Shown here: positions 49,943 through 59,338 of the stretch, one piece after another | Layout: every line of letters begins with the position of its first letter | Numbering within the stretch: position 1 is the first letter of the stretch | NCBI GenBank assembly: GCA_963708855.1 | Contig: CAVPUM010000011.1 | Location: forward strand, 62,001-126,000 | Direction of reading: 5' to 3' | From: CAIWHR01 sp963708855 | GTDB taxonomy: Bacteria > Pseudomonadota > Gammaproteobacteria > Burkholderiales > Casimicrobiaceae | DNA: 64,000 bases | Notes under the pieces: generated by a model | The model's input: the letters and a program-made list of their open reading frames with translations, nothing else | Told to the model about the DNA's origin: nothing | Database searches by the model: none | Position numbers and translations under genes: made by a program

Positions 49943-50382
49943 CCGCCCACGGCCCCGGGAATGCCGGACAGGCTAACGGCGGCGATCCCGGCCATGGCAC
50001 AGGCTTCATCGTTGTCGCCGGTGTCGCCGGAGATGCCGACCGCCCCGACCACTTCGCCATCCGCGCCTGCGATCAGCACGCCTCCGGGCGACGGAATTAT
50101 CCGCCCCTGAGTGGCCGCCGCGAGCGCCGTGACGAAAGTCGGAGATTTGACGGCCCGGTCGGCCAGCGCTCGCGTGCCGAAGCCCATGCCGAGCGCCCCC
50201 CAGGCTTTCCCGTAGGCAATGTCGAACCGGACAAAGCCTGCCCCGTCCTCCCGCTTGAACGCGATCAGGTGCCCGCCGGCGTCGAGCACGGCGACCCCGA
50301 GTGGAGCCAGGCGCCTCTTGCGCCCCTCCGCGAGCGCTGCATCGATGATCGCGCCGGCCTGCGCCAATTTCAGGTTTGCCAT
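49939..50382 (-). CDS. HbpS/GlcG-family haem-binding-like protein
   Basis: 147-residue protein of the DUF336 fold. LKLAQAGAIIDAALAEGRKR, PLGVAVLDAGGHLIAFKREDG, RIIPSPGGVLIAGADGEVVGAVGISGDTGDNDEACA are the conserved blocks. Relatives bind haem or form the C-terminal domain of PduO, so its place next to the diol-dehydratase remnant fits an old pdu context. The start at 50382 has AAGGAG upstream. Its stop overlaps the chimeric gene stop on the other strand (shared CTAG). Confidence 0.78.
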   Translation of the reverse strand: MANLKLAQAGAIIDAALAEGRKRRLAPLGVAVLDAGGHLIAFKREDGAGFVRFDIAYGKAWGALGMGFGTRALADRAVKSPTFVTALAAATQGRIIPSPGGVLIAGADGEVVGAVGISGDTGDNDEACAMAGIAAVSLSGIPGAVGG

Positions 50383-50504
50383 GCCATCTCCTTCGCTTTT
50401 CGATCCCCGCGCGTCCCGGCGCGTGAGAAAATACCGTATCCGGTTCCGTGGCAAGATGCCTTTCCGCTCACCCTCGAGCGAGCCACCTCACCCGACAGTT
50501 CACC

Positions 50505-53467
50505 ATGAAACTCGACGATCCCAAGACCCTGCGGCCGACCGCACCCGCCGCGCATGCCCCCGCAATCGATCTCCGAGGAGGTCCTGCTCGAGAAATACGC
50601 CAAGGGGGGCGAGCAGACCATCGACGCCATACGCCGCCGCGTGGCGCGCGCACTGGCGGCCGTCGAGCCGCCCGCGCAGCGGGGGCAATGGGAGGAGGCG
50701 TTCCTGCAGGCCCAGCAGAACGGCTTCATCCTCGGCGGACGGATCAATTCCGCCGCCGGCACGGACCTCAAGGCCACGCTCATCAATTGCTTCGTCCAGC
50801 CGGTCGGCGACAGCATCTCCGGCGACGAGAACGGCATCGGCATCTATGTGGCGTTGAACGAGGCCGCCGAGACGATGCGCCGCGGCGGCGGCGTGGGCTA
50901 CGACTTCTCGCCCATCCGCCCGCAGGGCGCGCACGTCAAGGGCACGAACAGCCGCGCCAGCGGACCGCTCTCGTACATGCGGGTGTTCGACCAGAGTTGC
51001 GCGACCGTGGAGTCGGCGGGCTCGCGGCGCGGCGCCCAGATGGGCATCCTGCGCTGCGATCATCCCGACATCGAGGCGTTCATCCACGCCAAGGACGACG
51101 GCCGGCTCACCAACTTCAACCTCTCGGTGGCGGTGACCGACGCCTTCGTGGCGGCCGTGCGCGAGAACGCCGACGTGGGAGCTGGTGCACAAGGCGCCGC
51201 CGGCGCCCGACCTCCTCGCGGCGGGCGCGCACCAGCGCGACGACGACCTGTGGGTGTACCGCACCGTGCGCGCCGGCGCGCTGTGGGACCAGATCATGCT
51301 GTCCACCTACGATCACGCCGAGCCGGGCGTGGTGTTCATCGACGCGATGAACCGCGACAACAACCTCTCGTACTGCGAGACGATCGAAGCCTGCAATCCC
51401 TGCGGCGAGCAGCCGCTCCCGTCGTACGGCTGCTGCGACCTGGGCAGCGTCGACCTGACGCGCTTCGTGCAGGATCCGTTCACGTCCGCGGCGCGCTTCG
51501 ATTTCTCGGGCTTCGCCGCCACCGTCGCCGTCGGCGTGCGGATGCTCGACAACGTCCTCGACGTGACCGCGTGGCCGCTGCCGCAGCAGCGGAAGGAGGC
51601 GATGGACAAGCGCCGCGTGGGGCTGGGCTTCACCGGGCTCGGCGACGCGCTGATCGAGCTCAACCTGCGCTACGACAGCGCGGAGGGACGCGCGATGGCC
51701 GCCCGCATCGCCGAGGCGATGCGCGACGCCGCGTACATGGCCTCGGTCGAGATCGCCAAGGACAAGGGCTCGTTCCCGCTGCTCGACGCGGAGCAGTATC
51801 TCGCCGCGCCGCGCTTCGCGTCCCGTCTGCCCGACTCGATCAAGGCGGCGATCCGCACGCACGGCATCCGCAACAGCCACGCCCTGTCGATCGCGCCGAC
51901 GGGAACCATCTCGCTCGCTTTCGCCGACAACGCCTCGAACGGCATCGAGCCCGCGTTCAGCTGGTTCTACCGGCGCAAGAAGCGCATGCCCGACGAGACG
52001 ATGAAGGAGTATCTCGTCGAGGACCACGCCTACCGCCTGTACAAGCACCTGCACGGCATCGACGACGACGTCCTGCTCCTGCCGTTCGATCCGGTACGGC
52101 AGCTGCCGGCGGGAGCGGTGTGGACCGACCCGGACGGCAAGCGCCGCGCGATGCTGACCCCCGCCTTCGTCAGCGCGCTGCAGATGAGCGCGCAGGATCA
52201 CATGCTGATGAGCGCGGCGGTGCAGCCCTTCGTCGACACCGCGATCAGCAAGACGGTGAACGTTCCGGTCGACTACCCCTTCGACGCCTTCAAGGACCTC
52301 TACTTCGAGGCCTGGGAAGCCGGCCTCAAGGGCATCGCCACCTATCGCCCCAACAGCGTGCTGGGCGCGGTGCTCGAGGTCGCGCCGGCCACAGCACCCG
52401 CCGCGGAGCCGCAGGACTTCGACACCGCCGACCCGGACCGGCGCATCCGCCTCGATCGCGCGCACCAGCCGCCGCTGTCCAGCCTGCGCTGGCCGGGCCG
52501 CCCGGAGCTGACCAACGGGAACCCCTGCTGGACGTACGTGGTCCGCCATCCGCTGGGCGACTTCGCCGTCTTCATCGGCCACATCGAGGACGGCAAGTCC
52601 TACCCCTTCGAGGTGTGGATCAACGGCGCGGAGCAGCCGCGCGGCCTGGGCGCCATCGCCAAGACGCTGTCGATGGACATGCGCACCGACGATCGCGCCT
52701 GGCTGGACATGAAGCTCTCCGCGTTGCAGAAGGCGAGCGGCGACGACGGCTTCGAGATGGCGATGCCGCCCGACGGGCGCAAGGTGCGCGTGCCGAGCCT
52801 CGTGTCGGGCTTCGCGAAGCTGATCCGCTATCGGTGCAACGAGCTCGGCGCCTTCGCCGACGACGGCACCGGCAAGACGCCGGTGGTCGACGCGCTGATG
52901 GGCCCGAAGGAGCCGAAGGCCGGTCCCGACGGCACGCTCTCCTGGACCGTGGACGTGATCAACCACGCCACCGGCGACGACTTCGTGCTGTTCCTGAAGG
53001 AGCTGGTGATGCCCGACGGGCAGCGCCGGCCCTACTCGATGTGGCTGTCCGGCGAGTACCCGCGCGTGATGGACGGGCTGTGCAAGGCGCTCTCGCTCGA
53101 CATGCGCGTCTACGACCCCGCGTGGATCGGCATGAAGCTGCGCAAGCTCCTGAACTACGGCGAGCCGAACGGCTCGTTCATGGCGCGCACGCCGGGATCG
53201 GACAAGGCGCAGATCTATCCGTCGACGATCGCCTATCTCGCCCAGTTGATGATCCACCGCTACGCGATGCTCGGCATCCTGACCGAGCAGGGTTACCCGG
53301 TGGAACATGCCGGCATCCTCGCGGTGCCGCCCGCCGAGCAGACGCACAGCGCCGAGCTCAAGACGCTCCCCGGGAAGAAGTGCCCCGAGTGCGGCAACAA
53401 GGCGTTGATCCGCAAGGACGGCTGCGACTTCTGCACCGACTGCGGCTATACGGGCGCCTGCGGCTGA
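50505..53467 (+). CDS. nrdJ: Adenosylcobalamin-dependent (class II) ribonucleotide reductase (frameshifts)
   Basis: Makes deoxyribonucleotides using B12 instead of an oxygen-dependent metal cofactor. Blocks: NCFVQPVGDSISGD, MRRGGGVGYDFSPIRP, ATVESAGSRRGAQMG, active-site CNPCGEQPLPSYGCCDLGSV, SIAPTGTISLAF and GIATYRPNSVLGAV. The C-terminus carries a Zn-ribbon and redox Cys pairs (CPECGNKALIRKDGCDFCTDCGY). The ATG at 50505 (MKLDDPKTLRPTA) is the likely start; indels near 50575 and 51180 break the frame. About 980 residues, as in proteobacterial relatives. Confidence 0.88.
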
Positions 53468-53558
53468 CGCACCCGCGCCGGACCGCGAAGCCGCGCCGAG
53501 GGCCGCCCGGAGAGCGCCGCTGCCAGTGCGAGCGTGCGGATCGTGTCGCCTCCCCGGA

Positions 53559-54542
53559 TCATCGGGAAGCGGGCATCGACAGCACGATCTTGCCGAGGTG
53601 GCGGTTCGCTTCCATGTGCGCCCGGGCCGCCTCGAGCTCATCGAACGGGAAGACGCGGTCTATGACCGGCTTGATGCGCCCCGCGGCGATCGCGGGCATC
53701 AGGTCGGCCACGAAGGCGGGCACGCCCGCGGCGCGCTGCTCCGCCGTGCGCAGCTTGTTCGACACGCCGAAGAGCGTGAGGCGCTTCGCGTGCAGCGCCT
53801 GGATGTCGATCTCGGCCTTCAGGACGCTGTCGACGTAGCCCACCGTCGCGAGCCGGCCCTCGAAGGCCATCGAGCGCACGCATTCGGCGAACACCGAGCC
53901 GCCGACGGTGTTCACGACCAGGTCGGCGCCCTTGCCGCCGGTGGCCTTCATCACGGCGTCGTGGAAGTCGCCCTTGCGGGTGCAGATCCCGAGGTCGAGC
54001 CCCAGGGGCTTCAGCCGGTCGAGCTTGTCCTGCGAGCCCGAGGTGCCGATGACATGCGCGCCGCGCTCCTTCGCCGCCTGCAGCGAGGCCACGCCGACGC
54101 CGGAGGAGATGCCGGTCACCAGCACCCACTCGCCGGGGGCGAGGCGGCCCTGCGCGAAGAGCATGTCGTGCACCACCAGGAAGGTGAGCGGGATCGACGC
54201 GGCTTCCTCCCACGAGACGATGTCCGGCACGGCCATCGCCTCGCGCTCGTCCATCAGCGCGTACTCGGAGAACGCGCCGGGGCAGCGACCCATCACGCGC
54301 TGGCCCGCCTGGAAGCGGGTCACGCCGGCGCCGAGCTTCACCACCTCGCCCGCTCCCTCCATGCCGATCGCCTTGACCGCGCCGGCCTTCACGAGGCCGT
54401 GCCCGACGATGAACTCGCCGCGGTTGAGGCTCGCGGCGCGCATCCGCACCAGCACCTGCTGCGGGCCCGGCTCGGGTATGGCGACCTCGCGCAGCTCGAC
54501 CATGGCGCGGTCGGCGGTGGATTGCATGAAATAGGACTTCAT
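53559..54542 (-). CDS. Zinc-independent quinone oxidoreductase-like (MDR) protein
   Basis: Medium-chain dehydrogenase/reductase using NADPH. The N-terminal GroES-like part has AASLNRGEFIVGHGL and GMEGAGEVVKLGAGV. The Rossmann part has WVLVTGISSGVGVASLQAAKERGAHVIGTSGS. The zinc-binding Cys/Glu set of alcohol dehydrogenases is absent, which points to the quinone reductase/crotonase-reductase branch. Start at 54542 (MKSYFMQS). 327 residues, one frame. Substrate not evident. Confidence 0.82.
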   Translation of the reverse strand: MKSYFMQSTADRAMVELREVAIPEPGPQQVLVRMRAASLNRGEFIVGHGLVKAGAVKAIGMEGAGEVVKLGAGVTRFQAGQRVMGRCPGAFSEYALMDEREAMAVPDIVSWEEAASIPLTFLVVHDMLFAQGRLAPGEWVLVTGISSGVGVASLQAAKERGAHVIGTSGSQDKLDRLKPLGLDLGICTRKGDFHDAVMKATGGKGADLVVNTVGGSVFAECVRSMAFEGRLATVGYVDSVLKAEIDIQALHAKRLTLFGVSNKLRTAEQRAAGVPAFVADLMPAIAAGRIKPVIDRVFPFDELEAARAHMEANRHLGKIVLSMPASR

Positions 54543-54694
54543 CGGACGACCCGGGTACGCCGGCAAGAGCGCCGGAGGAGCGAATAGTACGCGAGCGGCC
54601 TTTCCCGAACCCTGAACGGCCAGGACCGGACCCATCAGGCCGCGCGCCCTGGCGTTCACGGCTTCGGCATCCAGCGGATTTTCCTTGGCGCCGG

Positions 54695-56179
54695 TCAGTC
54701 CTGAGGATTGGCAGCAGTCGGGGAGCGCCCAGCGGCGAAGAACTCCGCCAAGCGCACCATCGCCAGCGTATCCCGCTCGCAGTAAGTGAGGAGCGCATTC
54801 TCGAGCACGCGGCGCCGCTCGGAAGGTGTGGCGGGATCGATCATCTCGAAGTACGCAGGCTCGACCATGTCGCCGCTCTGCACGTCGTCGAGATTGGCGT
54901 AGTCGAGGTCGGGCGCGATCGTGGGCAGCACGCTCTTGATCGACCACGAGCCCATCATCGCGGGATGGTAGTAATGCGCGCGGACGAAGGGCAGCAGGTC
55001 GAAGAGCCGGCCAGCCATCGCGCAGAGCGCCGGCGCGAGATCGGGAAAGGCGTCGGCCAGCGACAGGAGCACGCTGCGCTCGAATCCCGCGTTGTAGACC
55101 ATGATTGTGCCGGTGTCGCCGATGGCGGCGACAAGGCGCCCGGCGAACGCGCGGCGCGGGTCCTCTCCCTGCGTGTCGAGGAAGGGTGGCAGTGACGTGA
55201 GCGTGCCGTCGGCCTCCTGGCGGTGGCACGACCACTGCATCGGGATCTTCTGGTAGGGACGCGTGCCCGGCCACATCGGCACCGCCGGGCCGACCGTCTC
55301 GAAGTCGAGGAAGTAGCGCGGCCAGGGGAGGGCGGCGAGCTTCTCCGCGCCGCCGGGCGAGAGCTCGGCCTCGCCATTGGTCGTTGCGCGCCAGATCCGC
55401 AGGTGATCTTCCCGCGTCAGCCGGTCCGCGGGAACCTCGCGCAGGTCCGCATAGCCTTCGTCGCGCAATTCCCGCGCCAGCTTCGCGCCGTGGGGCAGCA
55501 GCGCCACCGGGTACTCGGCCGCATCCGGCGCGCAGAACGCCATGAACTCGCACTCGAACGGATCGGTGCACTGCGGGCCGACGGCGATGTCCGGCATCGG
55601 TCCGGCGAGATCGCGCCGCGCCGCTTCGATCCATTCCGGTATCTGCTCCTGCAGCGGCAGGATCGCCGCCGTGACGTCGGCGTAGGTGAAGAGGCCGCGA
55701 TAATCGCTGCTACCGGGATAGACGAACTGGTTGTTGATGTGGGCGAGCTCGGTGCGCGCGACGGTGAGGCCCGCACCCCGCAGCACCCAGGTCTGGATGC
55801 CGGCGTCGGTGACGTGGTACTCCTTCACCCGGGTGGAGCTTTTCACCTCGATCAGCCGGCAGATGCCGCCGCGACGCTCCAGGATGTCGGCGCGCACGAG
55901 CATGTCGGCCCAGCGCAGCGCCGGTTCGAACAGCGTGATGTCGCCGGGGGTGGCGAGCGCTTCGCGGGTCTCCCGCACTGCTGCGTTGAGGTCCTTGACG
56001 TGCGCGATCAGGCGGCCTTCGGGATGCAGACGTTGAGCGGCCGTCCCCACCAAATTCCCCTGCGCCATCCGGTTCAGGACGGCCTCGCTCTGCTGTGCGA
56101 GTTCGCGCCGGTAGATCTGCAGCCACAGGCGCTTGGGGCACTGCCGGTGCGCGACCAGGCGGGACTTTGAAAGTCTCAT
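54695..56179 (-). CDS. DUF2779 nuclease-like protein
   Basis: 494-residue protein. The N-terminal half resembles Cas4/PD-(D/E)XK-type modules (LSKSRLVAHRQCPKRLWLQ with the first Cys; RADILERRGGICRLIEVKSSTRVKEYH giving D-E-K; later CTDPFECEFMAFC). The C-terminal half is the DUF2779 RNase H/exonuclease-like fold (YFLDFETVGPAVP; MVYNAGFERSVL; LLTYCERDTLAMVRL). A degraded second copy of its 3' end lies at 58310-58493. Role unknown, but a DNA/RNA nuclease is plausible. The gap 54543-54694 carries no gene. Confidence 0.78.
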   Translation of the reverse strand: MRLSKSRLVAHRQCPKRLWLQIYRRELAQQSEAVLNRMAQGNLVGTAAQRLHPEGRLIAHVKDLNAAVRETREALATPGDITLFEPALRWADMLVRADILERRGGICRLIEVKSSTRVKEYHVTDAGIQTWVLRGAGLTVARTELAHINNQFVYPGSSDYRGLFTYADVTAAILPLQEQIPEWIEAARRDLAGPMPDIAVGPQCTDPFECEFMAFCAPDAAEYPVALLPHGAKLARELRDEGYADLREVPADRLTREDHLRIWRATTNGEAELSPGGAEKLAALPWPRYFLDFETVGPAVPMWPGTRPYQKIPMQWSCHRQEADGTLTSLPPFLDTQGEDPRRAFAGRLVAAIGDTGTIMVYNAGFERSVLLSLADAFPDLAPALCAMAGRLFDLLPFVRAHYYHPAMMGSWSIKSVLPTIAPDLDYANLDDVQSGDMVEPAYFEMIDPATPSERRRVLENALLTYCERDTLAMVRLAEFFAAGRSPTAANPQD

Positions 56180-56257
56180 GGGTGGGCTCGTGCCGTCCTC
56201 TGAAGTGTCACTTTGAGGACACCAGGGCGGAGACGACAAAGGCAATCGACAGCCAAT

Positions 56258-56370
56258 TCACGCTGCGGTCTTGATCCGCTCGATCTTCACCAGCTGCCGC
56301 TTCAGCGCGCGCTGCGCGTGCCAGAGATCGTAAGCGGCCTGCCGGTGCAGCCACGTTGCCGGCGCGCCGC
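56258..56370 (-). pseudogene. HigA-type antitoxin, 3' fragment
   Basis: Minus-strand translation directly beyond the hicA stop gives APATWLHRQAAYDLWHAQR then LVKIERIKTA and a TGA. This is the C-terminal end of HigA-family antitoxins (pattern TPETWLxxQxAYDLWxA). The DNA-binding head is missing. Only about 36 codons remain, so it cannot be functional. Confidence 0.5.
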
Positions 56371-56613
56371 CTAACCGAACAGCCGGTCGAGCAAGACGTC
56401 GCGGCTGATTTCGTGATGCGCGGCGATGTCGCCGAGAATCGCGGCCAGCGTACCCAACTTGAGCGGATCGTGAGCAGGAATCGTGACGTGATGTTGCGCG
56501 GGTGTTTACAGCGTGACGCGGATGTGGTGGCCCGTCTGGCGCGAAACGCGATAGCCGATCCGCGCGAGCGCTTTGACCAGATCCGCGCCGGACAGGTCCC
56601 GCGGGAGCTTCAT
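56371..56613 (-). pseudogene. hicA toxin with internal stop codon
   Basis: Minus-strand translation from the ATG at 56613 gives MKLPRDLSGADLVKALARIG then YRVSRQTGHHIRVTL, a TAA (codon 36, bases 56506-56508), and continues in frame TPAQHHVTIPAHDPLKLGTL and LAAILGDIAAHHEISRD to a TAG at 56371. This is a full-length HicA RNase fold with the catalytic His at GHHIR. Relatives have Gln where the TAA stands, so one C-to-T change (CAA to TAA) explains it. ATG overlaps the partner stop. Confidence 0.75.
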
Positions 56614-56816
56614 GCCGCTATAACTTCGTCTCGCACGAAATGCAGGCGAATCAGCTTCGGAGCGGCGTTGTCTTCAAAATGACACCGCACCGCGTCGCGG
56701 ACCCGTGCGCGAAGTTCCCCGGTGCTGGCGGCCTGCGTGAAAATCGATTCGCCGACTGCGCGCGCGGTGTATCCGCCTTCGGGCGCTTCTTCTACAAGAA
56801 AAATGATCTCGCTCAT
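56610..56816 (-). CDS. HicB-like short antitoxin
   Basis: 68-residue beta-alpha protein (EIIFLVEEAPEGGYTARAVGESIFTQA; RARVRDAVRCHFED; RLHFVRDEVIA). This short HicB form lacks a DNA-binding tail and is often misannotated as a dehydrogenase subunit. It precedes hicA with an ATGA overlap. It is intact while hicA carries a nonsense codon. The gap 56817-57000 holds nothing recognised. Confidence 0.7.
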   Translation of the reverse strand: MSEIIFLVEEAPEGGYTARAVGESIFTQAASTGELRARVRDAVRCHFEDNAAPKLIRLHFVRDEVIAA

Positions 56817-57000
56817 CGACGACCTCGCTTGAACGGGGCATTCTACCGCAGGAGCATGATCGCGGTTACCGGAAACCGGAGCCGGAGATGACTTTCATCG
56901 CGGCGCCACGTCATTGACGCAGGCAAAGTGTCCGCGACGGTCGCCTCCGATCCTGGATTTCCGATAGTCTCGCCCCCAAATCCACACAGGAACCCCGACA

Positions 57001-57221
57001 TGGCCCGCACCCTCCCGGACGGCTGGGAAGCGCTGGAAGCCGCCGGCGCGGCTCCGTTCGAGATCGCGACGCTGCGCCGCCTCGCCGCCGAGCTCCCGGA
57101 CGACCACGCCGTCTTCCACGGCGTCCACTGGACGCGCCTCGACCACGGCTATTCGGTGTTCGGCGAAGTCGACTTCATCGTCGTTGGGCCGCAGGGGCAG
57201 GTCACCGTGGCGTTGCTGTAA
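57001..57221 (+). pseudogene. NERD-domain protein, N-terminal fragment
   Basis: 73-codon ORF starting MARTLPDGWEALEAAG with AGGAA upstream. FHGVHWTRLDHGYSVFGEVDFIVVGPQGQV is the entry of the nuclease-related (NERD) domain found at the head of UvrD/DEAD-like helicases. The catalytic remainder and any helicase are missing; the frame ends after TVALL. It is best read as the leftover head of a larger defence- or repair-type gene. Confidence 0.55.
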
Positions 57222-57254
57222 ACCGTGTAACGCGCATCTCCGAAGAACCGCAGA

Positions 57255-58232
57255 ATGACCAAGCTCCTTCTCATCGACATCAACGTGCTCGGCATCGGCG
57301 CGATGCGGGAGTACGACTACCGGGACCGGCGTCACCGGGGCAAGGCCACCGGGGCGATTCACGGCACCTTCGACAAGCTGGCATCGCTGCTGGAGGACCA
57401 CGCTGATCACCTGCCATTGGTTCTGTGGGACGACCGCTGCCGGTGGCGCGAGGCGATCCTCCCGCAGTACAAGCGACACCGCTGGGAAACGCCCGAGCAA
57501 CTGGCGTTCCTGGAGAGCTACCTCGCCCAGGCTGCGGTGGTGCGGAAACTGCTGGGCCACCTCGGAGTACCGCAGGTCTTCTGCCCGGACTTCGAGGCGG
57601 ACGACCTCGCCGGCGTCATCTGCCGTGGCGCGGATCCGGCGTGGCAGATCACGCTGGCGACCTCGGATACCGATTGGTATCAGGCAATCCGCAAGAACGT
57701 GACCTGGCGGTCCCCTCGCACCGGCAAGATCGTTCGCGAGAGTGACCTCGCCGACGTCGAGCTGATCGCGGAGGGGCCCTTCCATTCCACCGATCACTAC
57801 GTCTGCGCGAAGGCGCTGGCGGGGGACACCGCCGACGGTATCCCCGGCGTGAAGGGCGTCGGCCTCAAGACGGCGGCCCGGATCATCAGGGACCATGGCT
57901 CGGTCGAGGCCCTCTGGGCAAGACACGATGCGGGAGAGGCGATCAAGGGCGTGGCACTGCAAAGGGCAGCGGGTCCGGAGTGCCGGGCCGACTACTTCCG
58001 GAACCTCAGGCTGATCGACTGGCGGCTGGCGCCGCCGTTGCGTAACGACTTCGAGTTCGCGCTTCAAGCGCCGGAACCCGCGGCGTTTGCGCAGCTCTGT
58101 GGCTACTGGGACCTGACCGGTGTTGACGAGGCGTGGCGGGGGTTCTCGATCCCGCGGAAGGAAGCGCACGGCGTCATCGCGAATGTCCGGGGCGTTCTGG
58201 AACGCGCGGCAACCCTCGGCAGCGTGGCTTGA
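57255..58232 (+). CDS. Phage-type 5'-3' exonuclease (FEN/PIN superfamily)
   Basis: 325-residue structure-specific nuclease. LLLIDINVLGIGAMREYDY replaces the usual DGN opening; FEADDLAGVI, LATSDTDWYQAI and the helix-hairpin-helix ALAGDTADGIPGVKGVGLKTA supply the metal ligands and DNA-binding loop. Relatives are T5/T7-type flap nucleases and the N-terminal domain of PolA. Standing alone among toxin and nuclease remnants it is probably of phage origin. Confidence 0.8.
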   Translation: MTKLLLIDINVLGIGAMREYDYRDRRHRGKATGAIHGTFDKLASLLEDHADHLPLVLWDDRCRWREAILPQYKRHRWETPEQLAFLESYLAQAAVVRKLLGHLGVPQVFCPDFEADDLAGVICRGADPAWQITLATSDTDWYQAIRKNVTWRSPRTGKIVRESDLADVELIAEGPFHSTDHYVCAKALAGDTADGIPGVKGVGLKTAARIIRDHGSVEALWARHDAGEAIKGVALQRAAGPECRADYFRNLRLIDWRLAPPLRNDFEFALQAPEPAAFAQLCGYWDLTGVDEAWRGFSIPRKEAHGVIANVRGVLERAATLGSVA

Positions 58233-58309
58233 CCGACGCGGATCACCCTCAAATCTGCGAAGGCCCGCCGGTGCCCGCTGCGTCGCCGCAGCCCGGCCAC
58301 AACTCAGGA

Positions 58310-58493
58310 TTACCCGCTCGCGGGGATGTCCTGAGGCGTGGCAGCAGACTCGGAATCGGCACCGGCGAAGAACTCCGCCAACCGGACCATCGCCAGCGTG
58401 TCTCTCTCGCAGTAAGTGAGGAGCGCATTCTCAAGCACCTTGCACCGCTCGGCGGGAGTCACGGGATCAATCAAGCCCGATCGACGTTCGCAG
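58310..58493 (-). pseudogene. DUF2779 gene, 3' remnant
   Basis: Minus-strand reading gives IDPVTPAERCKVLENALL and TYCERDTLAMVRLAEFFAGA, nearly the same as the end of the DUF2779 protein at 54695-56179 (IDPATPSERRRVLENALL). At DNA level 54735-54843 and 58365-58475 align closely. The gene body upstream is gone. The two copies flank the HicAB/NERD/exonuclease block. Confidence 0.75.
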
Positions 58494-58549
58494 CACGTCG
58501 TACGCCAGCGGCTTTGACTTGTACGTCGGTCATCTGCCAGCATCCCCGT

Positions 58550-59338
58550 ATGCCACCTCGTCGGAAGAAGCATCTACTGCGCGAACTCGCCGGCCTCCCG
58601 TGGTGGGTCAGCGTGATCGTTGCCGTGATCGTCTACGTGGCGATTCGGTGGGTGCTTCCGACCATTGGCGGATCCAACGCAGCCATGCGTGCGTTGGGTG
58701 AGGGTTTGCGCGACAAGGCATGGATGTTCGCCATGCCGTTCGTCTTGGTCGCCGGTGTAGCCGCGGTCAATGCCTGGTACCGCCGACACTTGCTCGATGC
58801 CCAGAGTGGGGTCGAGAGCCTTCGGGCCATGACCTGGCAGGACTTTGAACGCCTCGTTGGCGAGGCGTACCGACGCCAGGGCTACGTGGTTGAAGAGTTC
58901 GGTGGGTCGGCGCCGGACGGCGGTGTCGACCTGGTGCTGCATCGAGCCGGCGGCAAGGTAGTGGTGCAATGCAAGCGCTGGAAGTCGACCCAGGTCGGCG
59001 TCGCGTTGATTCGCGAGTTCTTTGGCGTGACCATTGCCGAAAGGGCCGAACGTGGCATCTTCGTGACCACCGGTACGTTTACACCCGACGCGGCCGAATT
59101 CGCACGCGGCAAGCCTCTCGAGCTGGTGGATGGAACGCGCCTCGCTGCGCTGGTCGCGGGGTTGCAACCCAACAAGACAATACCAGCGGAGACTGCTGCA
59201 CTCGTGTGTCCGAAATGCGGCGGTGAAATGGCCCGCCGGCTCGCCAAGCGGGGAGCCAATGCCGGGGGCGAGTTCTGGGGTTGCGTGCGCTACCCCAAGT
59301 GTTCCGGGACGCGCGACATCGGGGCAAGGGCGGGTTAG
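58550..59338 (+). CDS. Membrane-anchored Mrr-type restriction endonuclease with zinc finger
   Basis: 262-residue protein. Two membrane segments (about residues 17-35 and 58-75) are followed by an Mrr_cat domain: MTWQDFERLVGEAYRRQGY, PDGGVDLVLHR and VVVQCKRWK supply the D-QxK active site. The end is a topoisomerase-I-type zinc finger (CPKCGGEM...GCVRYPKCSGT). Members of this layout are thought to cut foreign or modified DNA at the membrane. The start at 58550 is the Met before PPRRKKHLL. Confidence 0.82.
   Translation: MPPRRKKHLLRELAGLPWWVSVIVAVIVYVAIRWVLPTIGGSNAAMRALGEGLRDKAWMFAMPFVLVAGVAAVNAWYRRHLLDAQSGVESLRAMTWQDFERLVGEAYRRQGYVVEEFGGSAPDGGVDLVLHRAGGKVVVQCKRWKSTQVGVALIREFFGVTIAERAERGIFVTTGTFTPDAAEFARGKPLELVDGTRLAALVAGLQPNKTIPAETAALVCPKCGGEMARRLAKRGANAGGEFWGCVRYPKCSGTRDIGARAG

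Noticed and set aside
51116..53641. 841-codon minus-strand frame opposite nrdJ
   Set aside because: Shadow of the ribonucleotide reductase, which has all active-site motifs on the plus strand.
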